Origin: an uncultured Amaricoccus sp.
GTDB taxonomy: Bacteria > Pseudomonadota > Alphaproteobacteria > Rhodobacterales > Rhodobacteraceae
DNA length: 5,844 bases
Assembly (NCBI RefSeq): GCF_937891315.1
Contig: NZ_CALAGI010000160.1
Span: 1-5,844, forward strand
Direction of reading: 5' to 3'
Positions 1 through 4,364 of the stretch are shown in pieces (positions within the stretch are counted from its first letter, which is position 1; each line of letters opens with the position of its first letter). Under the pieces are notes generated by a model. That model was given only the letters and a program-made list of their open reading frames with translations, did not search any database and was not told where the DNA came from. A program made the translations under genes and the position numbers.

Positions 1-1688
1 CCGCCGACCGAGATCTGCGCGCCGTAGATCTTCGAGCTGACCTTGCCGTAGGCAGAGCCTCCCGAGCCGCCGCCGCCGCCGACCGACTGCATGACGACGC
101 CCGGCGAGTGGCCGCCCGTGGTCGTGATCAAGCCGCCGAGGTTCGCGGCATAGGAGCCGCCCGCGTCGCCGCCGTTCCCGCCGGTGCCGCCGATGTCCAT
201 GTTGACGAGCACACCGTTCGAGGTCGTCGCGTCGCCGCCCGAGCCGCCGCCGCCGCCGATCGACTGCGCCACGATTCCGCCGGCGCTGAACCCGACGGTC
301 GCGACCGTGGCGTCGGTCAGCGCCGCGCTGACGGCGTTGCCGTTGGAGGCGTCGCCGCCGTTGCCCCCGACCGCGAAGACGCCGCTCTCGTCTGGCCCGA
401 CGCCGCCGATGCCGCCGATCGACTGGGCGAGGACGCCGGGCGAGAGGTCGCCGTAGGAGAAGCTGTTGCCGGTCTGGATGTTCGCGCCGGTGCCGGTGAC
501 CGTCGCCGTCCCCGGCGTGCCGCCGCTGGCGCCGTTGCCGCCGGTCGGGTCGAACGACCAGTCCGAGGCATGGCCGCCGCCGCCGCCGATGTTGCCGATC
601 GACTGCGCCAGCACGCCGGGCGAGGGCGAGTCCGGGTCGGACGGCTGCATGGTGAGGATCTCGCCGTTGACCGTGACGGAGACGTCGCCGGCGTTGCCGC
701 CCTGGCCGCCGCCGCCGCCGATCTCGCCGCCGCCGCCCTTGCCGCCCTGGCCGCCGACCGACTGCACCCAGAGGCCGGCACCGCCCGGGCCGCCGGCCTC
801 GATGGAGGCGCCGGCCGCGAGGGTGACGTCGACGTCCTGGCCGTTGCCGCCCTGGCCGCCGTTGCCGCCCTGGCCGCTCCAGGCGCTGTCCCCCTTGCCG
901 CCCACGCCGCCGTTGCCGCCCGCGGACGCGACGTAGACGCCGTTCGAGAAGCCGGTGTAGAAGCCGGTCAGCGTGGCGGTCACCGCGCCGCCGTTGCCGC
1001 CGGTCCCGCCGTCGACGCCGAACTTGTACTGTTCGTCCATGTAGGCGCCGCCAGCGCCGCCGGTTCCGCCGGTCGATGAGATACCCGCGCCGGCGCCTGA
1101 GGCGAGCGCCGCCCAGCTCCCGCCGAGCGCGTTGACCGTCACCGTTCCCCCGTCCCCGCCAGTGCCACTCACGCCGTTGCCGTCGACCCCGACCGCGCCG
1201 CCGCCCGCTTCACCGCCCTCGGACAGAACGGTGACCGCGTTGCCCTCGCTCGACTGGCCGTTGGGGGTGTTGGTGACGGTGGCAGAGACGGAGAGGGTGA
1301 GGTCGCCGCCCGCACCGCCGTTTCCGCCCCACCCCCCGCCGCTCGCGTTACCGGTCGCGCCCGGATCGCCGGTGCCACCCCAGGATTCCATGTCGAGCGG
1401 GGAGAGGCCGTCGATGGGATCGTCGTACAGGCCCTGCGGGTTGACGAGCACCGTCGTCAGCGCAGCCGCGGGACCGCCCGGCTGTCCCGTGCCGGCGCCG
1501 CCCGCCGGCGGCGGGTCGTTCGGGGAAAAGCCCGTCGAGCCGATGAAGCAGGCGCTGTTCACCATCACGCACGGGTCGCCGCTGTCGGCGGCGGCCGGGC
1601 TCGTGAGGAGCCCCGCCACCGGAACGAGCGCGGAGGTGGTCATCAGGCACGCGACGAGGGCGCGCACCGGGAGGGATGCTGGCAACAT
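1..1688 (-). CDS. Glycine-rich autotransporter-type exoprotein, N-terminal part (3' end outside window)
   Basis: An open frame of 562 codons runs from an ATG at 1688-1686 to the window edge with no stop. GGAG (1695-1698) lies 6 nt upstream of the ATG and supports this start. Residues 1-34 look like a Sec signal peptide: Arg9, a hydrophobic core at about 10-28, then SPAAA before Asp35. The mature start carries a Cys pair (C40, C47) and a Pro/Gly-rich linker (about 54-75). From about residue 110 the protein is dominated by GGxGGNGG stretches. From residue 309 it carries repeated P-G-V-L-A-Q-S-I-G-G-G-G-G-type motifs between short beta-like segments such as DVSVTVNGEI. Proteins with this motif style in alphaproteobacteria are usually annotated as autotransporter outer-membrane proteins with a C-terminal beta-barrel. 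That barrel is not in the window, so the class is inferred from the passenger. The likely role is a surface-exposed or secreted adhesin-like protein; the ligand is unknown. It is divergent from the transporter gene, across a 334-bp region. Confidence 0.82.
   Translation of the reverse strand, partial: MLPASLPVRALVACLMTTSALVPVAGLLTSPAAADSGDPCVMVNSACFIGSTGFSPNDPPPAGGAGTGQPGGPAAALTTVLVNPQGLYDDPIDGLSPLDMESWGGTGDPGATGNASGGGWGGNGGAGGDLTLSVSATVTNTPNGQSSEGNAVTVLSEGGEAGGGAVGVDGNGVSGTGGDGGTVTVNALGGSWAALASGAGAGISSTGGTGGAGGAYMDEQYKFGVDGGTGGNGGAVTATLTGFYTGFSNGVYVASAGGNGGVGGKGDSAWSGQGGNGGQGGNGQDVDVTLAAGASIEAGGPGGAGLWVQSVGGQGGKGGGGEIGGGGGQGGNAGDVSVTVNGEILTMQPSDPDSPSPGVLAQSIGNIGGGGGHASDWSFDPTGGNGASGGTPGTATVTGTGANIQTGNSFSYGDLSPGVLAQSIGGIGGVGPDESGVFAVGGNGGDASNGNAVSAALTDATVATVGFSAGGIVAQSIGGGGGSGGDATTSNGVLVNMDIGGTGGNGGDAGGSYAANLGGLITTTGGHSPGVVMQSVGGGGGSGGSAYGKVSSKIYGAQISVG
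78..764 (-). repeat. Five QS(I/V)GG repeat motifs in the autotransporter passenger
   Basis: The 12-bp block gccga(t/c)cgactg, which reads QS(I/V)G on the coding strand, occurs at 78-89, 255-266, 414-425, 594-605 and 753-764. The glutamines are residues 534, 475, 422, 362 and 309. Start-to-start distances are 177, 159, 180 and 159 bp, all multiples of three, so modules of about 59-60 and 53 residues alternate. Most motifs are preceded by PGV or GGI plus A/M-Q and followed by a run of glycines. The segments between motifs diverge in sequence but keep a beta-strand-like, T/V/S/N-rich character. This is a protein-level repeat built from degenerate DNA, not a perfect tandem repeat. Confidence 0.8.
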
Positions 1689-1766
1689 GGCTGTCTCCGT
1701 GCTTCGCGGCGAACCGCGTCGGTTGACGAGAGGTGCGGGTGCTCGATGGGAAGCGGAATGACCGCC

Positions 1767-1783
1767 GGGCCGGTGGCCGGCCC
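1767..1783. repeat. GC-rich perfect inverted repeat (hairpin)
   Basis: GGGCCGG (1767-1773) and CCGGCCC (1777-1783) are exact reverse complements separated by a 3-nt TGG loop. They would form a 7-bp all-GC stem. No T-run follows on either strand, so it does not look like an intrinsic terminator. It lies about 80 nt upstream of the autotransporter ATG and would probably fall in that gene's 5' leader. In DNA this GC-rich, such a palindrome could also arise by chance. Confidence 0.45.
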
Positions 1784-1810
1784 GTCGTGCATAGGCCCGG
1801 AGCGGCGGTT

Positions 1811-1846
1811 CGGACAAATACGGTCTTGGTATGCGGGTATAAGCCC
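1811..1846 (+). promoter_or_regulatory. Putative LysR (Nac-type) operator, copy 1, upstream of CitMHS gene
   Basis: This 36-bp element matches the minus strand of 4253-4288 at 29 of 36 positions without gaps. It contains ATA (1818-1820), nine bases, then TAT (1830-1832). That is the ATA-N9-TAT layout known for Nac sites, and it includes the general LysR T-N11-A box. The arms extend to ATAC/GTAT here. Next comes TATGCGGGTATAAGC, which holds a second T-N11-A and a direct repeat of GGTAT, resembling the adjacent activation half-site common at LysR targets. The element is unusually AT-rich for its surroundings. It sits about 180 bp before the transporter ATG and about 125 bp before the divergent autotransporter ATG. 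Binding by the LysR protein encoded at 3290-4228 is an inference. Confidence 0.6.
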
Positions 1847-2022
1847 GGGCGATACCTCCTCGGGCGGGTCGGGAAGGGGGGCCCGGCCGTCATGGGATGC
1901 GTCGCGAGGGGCGCCGGCAGGCGACAAGCCGGAAGAGGCCGGGTATTGATGGCCCCGGCCCCTTGGCAGAGGGGCGACGGAAGGCGGGCGCGGGGACGCC
2001 GGCGCGGGTCGGGGGCGGGTGG

Positions 2023-3312
2023 ATGCTGGCTTTTCTCGGCTTCGCGACGGTGGCGACCTTTCTGGCGGCGACCCTGTCGCGGCGGCTGCCGCTCGTCCCC
2101 GCGCTGATCCTCGTCCCGACCATCGCCGCTCTGGCCGCGGGAGGCGCGGGCGGGCTGGGCGCGATGATGCTCGACGGCATCGCCCGGGTCGCGCCGGTCG
2201 CGGTGATGGCGGTGTTCGGGGTGTTCTATTTCGGGCTGATGCTCGAGGCCGGGCTGTTCGATCCGCTGATCCGCCGGTTGTTGCGGCTGGCCGGGGGCGA
2301 TCCGCTGCGGCTGGCGCTCGCCACGGCGGTCATCACCATGGCGGTGGCGCTCGACGGCGACGGGACGACGACCTTTCTCATCGCCGTCTCCGCTGTCCTG
2401 CCGGCCGCCGACCGCATCGGCCTCGATCGCCGGGTGCTGGCGGCGATCGTGGCGCTCGGGGCCGGCGTCATGGTGATCTTTCCCTGGGGCGGACCGACGA
2501 CGCGGGCGATGGCGGCGCTCGGCGTGGACGCCGGGAGGCTCTTCAACCCGCTGCTCCCGGCGGTCGGGGCCGGGATGGCATGGGTGCTCGTCGCCGCCTT
2601 CCTGCTCGGGCGGCGGGAGCGTGCCCGCCTCGGATGGACGCCCGGCGTCGGCGGGCAGGCGCCGGAGGATCCGAAGCCGGCGACGACGGGGCGGCCCTGG
2701 CTCTTCGGCTTCAATCTCGCCCTGACGGCCCTGCTCCTCGCGGCGCTGGTGGCGGAGGCGCTGCCGCTGCCGGTCCTCTTCGCGCTCGCCTTCGCGGTCG
2801 CGCTGCCGGTGAACCTGCCGGCGCCGGCGGAGCAGCGGGCCTTCGGTCGCCGCCACGCGGAGAGCATCGCCGGCATCGCCGTGACGATCTTCGCGGCGGG
2901 CCTCTTCACCGGGATTCTCATCGGGTCGGGGATGATCGCAGCGATGGCGGCGGCGACGGCCGGCGTGGTGCCGGAGCGGATGGCCGGCGCGCTGCCGGTG
3001 CTGGTGGCCGTCTCGTCGATGCCGCTCAGCCTCGCGCTGCCGCCGGACGCTTTCTATTTCGGGGTGCTGCCGGTTCTTGCCGAGACGGCGGCGAGCCATG
3101 GGGTCGATCCGGTGCTGGTGGGCCGGGGGGCGATCCTCGGGCAGACCACCACCGGCTTTTCGCTCAGCCCGTTCGTGTCGGCGACCTATGTGCTGCTCGG
3201 TCTCTGCGGCGTGTCGCTCGGGGCGCACCAGCGCTTCACCTTCGGCTGGGCGTTCGGGACGACGCTGGTGATGACCGCGGTCGCCGCCGCTACGGGCGCG
3301 CTGTCGGGGTGA
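2023..3312 (+). CDS. CitMHS-family carboxylate:proton symporter (citrate transporter-like)
   Basis: This encodes a 429-residue inner-membrane protein, the usual size for the CitMHS family (citrate-Mg/Ca:H+ symporters such as Bacillus CitM/CitH). Family-like features are GF near the N-terminus, ALILVP (27-32), YFGLMLEAGLFDPLIR (69-84), GDPLR (92-96), DGDGTTT (111-117), PWGGPTTR (154-161) and, near the C-terminus, LPPDAFYFGVLP and LSPFVSATYVLLGL. About ten or more hydrophobic segments are visible. The frame is open back to an ATG at 1897, but those extra 42 residues are Arg/Gly-rich and unlike the family. The ATG at 2023 gives the family-typical MLAFLGF start, though its Shine-Dalgarno (GGGTGG) is weak. 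The gene is convergent with the LysR gene and overlaps it by 23 bp. It probably imports a tri- or dicarboxylate, possibly metal-chelated. The actual substrate cannot be read from the sequence. Confidence 0.88.
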   Translation: MLAFLGFATVATFLAATLSRRLPLVPALILVPTIAALAAGGAGGLGAMMLDGIARVAPVAVMAVFGVFYFGLMLEAGLFDPLIRRLLRLAGGDPLRLALATAVITMAVALDGDGTTTFLIAVSAVLPAADRIGLDRRVLAAIVALGAGVMVIFPWGGPTTRAMAALGVDAGRLFNPLLPAVGAGMAWVLVAAFLLGRRERARLGWTPGVGGQAPEDPKPATTGRPWLFGFNLALTALLLAALVAEALPLPVLFALAFAVALPVNLPAPAEQRAFGRRHAESIAGIAVTIFAAGLFTGILIGSGMIAAMAAATAGVVPERMAGALPVLVAVSSMPLSLALPPDAFYFGVLPVLAETAASHGVDPVLVGRGAILGQTTTGFSLSPFVSATYVLLGLCGVSLGAHQRFTFGWAFGTTLVMTAVAAATGALSG

Positions 3313-4228
3313 CGAGTTCGACACCGGGCGGCGCGGCGGCGGCGAGGCGGTCGCGGATCACGGTGACGGCGACGGCGCGGACCGCCTCGGCGACGGCGGC
3401 GAGGGGGCGTTCGGCGGAAGCGAGGAGGACGGCGGTCAGGTGGATCGGCGGCTCGACAGGGGTCGCGGTCAGCGCCTCGAAGCCGGGGACGTCGGAGAGA
3501 TCGCCCTTCGGCAGGAGCGTGCCGCCGAGGCCGGCCTGCACCGCGGCGAGGATCGAGGAGAGGAGGTCGGCCTCGGCCACGACTTGCGGGGTCAGGCCCG
3601 CGGCGGCGAGGAGGCGGTCGAATGGGGCGCGTGCGACGTTCGGCTGGACCGGAAGAACGAGGGGATGCGCGGCGATCGCCTCGAGGGTGAGGGCGGCGTC
3701 CGGCGCTGCGAGGCGCTCGCGGTGGATGAAGTAGAAGCGCTGGCGGAAGAGCGGCCAGCGGGTAAAGCCGGGGGCGGGCTCGTCCTCGAAGGCGAGGAGG
3801 AGGTCGAGCTGGCCGGCGCGCAGCCGCTCGCCGAGGGTCAGGCTGTCGGCGGTGGCGAGGCGCAGCGTCACCTTCGGCATCGTCGCCCGGCAGGCGTCGA
3901 GGAGCGGCGCCCCGAGCGTCGAGGCCAGCGTCGAGGAGAACCCGATGCGGACCACGCCCTCGAGCTCGCCGCCGGCGGAGCGCAGCACCGCGGGCAGGGC
4001 GTCGATCTGCCGGAGGATGGCCGCGGCCTCGCGGCAGAGGATTTCGCCGGCCGGGGTCGGGCGGACGCCGCGCGGGGTCCGGACGAGGAGGCTCAGCCCG
4101 AGCTCGGCCTCGAGCTCGGCGATCTGCTGGCTGAGCGCCGGCTGCGCGACGTGAACGAGAGCGGCGGCGCGGGAGAAGCCGCCGGCCTCGACGATCTTCA
4201 CGAAATAGCGCAACTGGCGGAGCTGCAA
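3290..4228 (-). CDS. LysR-family transcriptional regulator, Nac/Cbl-like
   Basis: This encodes a 312-residue DNA-binding regulator, normal in length for the family. The N-terminal winged helix-turn-helix spans about residues 1-61: LRQLRYFVKIVEAGGFSRAA, then VAQPALSQQIAELEAELG as the recognition region, then LLVRTPRGVRPTPAG as the wing. A linker helix (about 62-88) leads to a periplasmic-binding-like effector domain from about residue 90, opening GVVRIGFSSTLAS. The YFVKIVEAG and HVAQPALSQQ wording resembles Nac (nitrogen assimilation control) and related regulators, as recalled. Nac-like describes similarity only; it does not imply a nitrogen role. The start is a TTG: GGGGAG (4236-4241) lies 7 nt upstream and an in-frame TAG at 4244-4246 excludes any ATG or GTG further up. 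It is divergent from the AtuA gene across 136 bp and 3'-overlaps the transporter gene. It is the likely local regulator of both, and probably autoregulated. Confidence 0.93.
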   Translation of the reverse strand: MQLRQLRYFVKIVEAGGFSRAAALVHVAQPALSQQIAELEAELGLSLLVRTPRGVRPTPAGEILCREAAAILRQIDALPAVLRSAGGELEGVVRIGFSSTLASTLGAPLLDACRATMPKVTLRLATADSLTLGERLRAGQLDLLLAFEDEPAPGFTRWPLFRQRFYFIHRERLAAPDAALTLEAIAAHPLVLPVQPNVARAPFDRLLAAAGLTPQVVAEADLLSSILAAVQAGLGGTLLPKGDLSDVPGFEALTATPVEPPIHLTAVLLASAERPLAAVAEAVRAVAVTVIRDRLAAAAPPGVELVTPTARP

Positions 4229-4235
4229 CGACGAT

Positions 4236-4241
4236 CTCCCC
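4236..4241 (-). promoter_or_regulatory. Ribosome binding site fixing the TTG start of the LysR gene
   Basis: On the minus strand GGGGAG lies 7 nt before the TTG at 4228-4226. The in-frame stop TAG at 4244-4246 sits just upstream of it, so the TTG is the first possible initiation codon. A later in-frame TTG at residue 6 would cut into the conserved LRxLRYF start of the DNA-binding domain and has no comparable site. Confidence 0.8.
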
Positions 4242-4252
4242 GGCTATCGGCG

Positions 4253-4288
4253 GCGCTTATACCTGCATAGCGAGACGATATTTGTTCG
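4253..4288 (-). promoter_or_regulatory. Putative LysR (Nac-type) operator, copy 2, in the LysR/AtuA divergent region
   Basis: Read on the minus strand, this 36-bp element matches 1811-1846 at 29 of 36 positions. The invariant parts are ACAAATA, GTCT, TATGC and GGTATAAGC. ATA (4281-4279), nine bases and TAT (4269-4267) form ATA-N9-TAT with an inner CG/CG pair, hence an imperfect palindrome and a T-N11-A LysR box. TATAAG (4261-4256) is well placed to be the -10 of the LysR gene, with a leader of about 20-25 nt, so protein bound here could block its own transcription. The palindrome centre lies about 91 bp before the AtuA start codon, reasonable for activating a divergent promoter. Plus-strand bases 4285-4305 also hold a near-direct repeat, TTCGGCGAG and TTCGCGAG. 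Confidence 0.62.
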
Positions 4289-4352
4289 GCGAGCGGATTC
4301 GCGAGAGACCGATGCCTGTCCGCCGGGATCGTCCGGCGCATTCAGCCACATC

Positions 4353-4358
4353 GGGGAG
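4353..4358 (+). promoter_or_regulatory. Ribosome binding site choosing between two ATGs of the AtuA-family gene
   Basis: GGGGAG ends 6 nt before the ATG at 4365 and directly abuts an in-frame ATG at 4359. With no spacer, the 4359 codon is unlikely to be used, so the start is placed at 4365. Confidence 0.75.
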
Positions 4359-4364
4359 ATGGTC

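Larger units (their letters stand above)
1689..2022. other. Divergent intergenic region between autotransporter and CitMHS transporter genes
   Basis: This 334-bp stretch holds no convincing gene. Short open frames cross it, but their products are Arg/Gly/Pro-rich and resemble no family. It contains the Shine-Dalgarno of the minus-strand gene (1695-1698), a perfect hairpin (1767-1783) and a relatively AT-rich island at about 1808-1858 with a 36-bp element shared with the LysR/AtuA region. On the minus strand, TTGTCC (complement of 1806-1811 region) followed after about 18 nt by TATGCA is a weak sigma-70-like candidate for the autotransporter. On the plus strand, TATAAG at 1838-1843 could serve as a -10 for the transporter, which would give a leader of about 170 nt. 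Neither promoter can be established by eye. Confidence 0.6.

Noticed and set aside
78..764. CRISPR array or non-coding tandem repeat
   Set aside because: Repeats are only about 12 bp, spacing varies in multiples of three, and the blocks encode a conserved peptide motif in one open frame.
108..1079. Plus-strand Ala/Val/Arg-rich frame (323 codons) and related Pro-rich frames in 108-1761
   Set aside because: They are antisense readings of the GGC-rich glycine repeats of the autotransporter gene. The minus-strand frame has a signal peptide, a Shine-Dalgarno and periodic motifs.
1..1688. Mycobacterial PE-PGRS-type protein
   Set aside because: GGxGGNGG runs look similar, but there is no PE domain. 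The gene starts with a Sec signal peptide and carries the AQSIGGGGG motifs of Gram-negative autotransporters.
1838..1843. TATAAG as a firm sigma-70 promoter for the transporter
   Set aside because: The hexamer at 17 bp upstream reads CAAATA, not TTGACA-like, and the leader would be about 170 nt. The conservation is better explained as part of a regulator site, so it is mentioned only as a possibility.
1897..2022. In-frame N-terminal extension of the transporter from an ATG at 1897
   Set aside because: The 42 extra residues are Arg/Gly-rich and hydrophilic, unlike CitMHS proteins, which begin at the first membrane segment as the protein from 2023 does. Not fully excluded, because the site at 2023 has a weak Shine-Dalgarno.
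1348..3324. Long minus-strand open frame (658 codons) opposite the CitMHS gene
   Set aside because: Its product is a low-complexity Arg/His/Pro/Glu-rich sequence typical of antisense frames in GC-rich DNA. It spans two real genes and an intergenic region, and the plus strand has a clear family match.
3280..3330. Intrinsic terminator between the convergent transporter and LysR genes
   Set aside because: No stem-loop followed by a T-run is present on either strand.
2019..3734. Plus-strand open frame (571 codons) overlapping the transporter and LysR genes
   Set aside because: It is a +1-type shadow with an Arg/Gly/Ala-rich product that runs through the transporter stop into the antisense of the LysR gene. 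No family resemblance.
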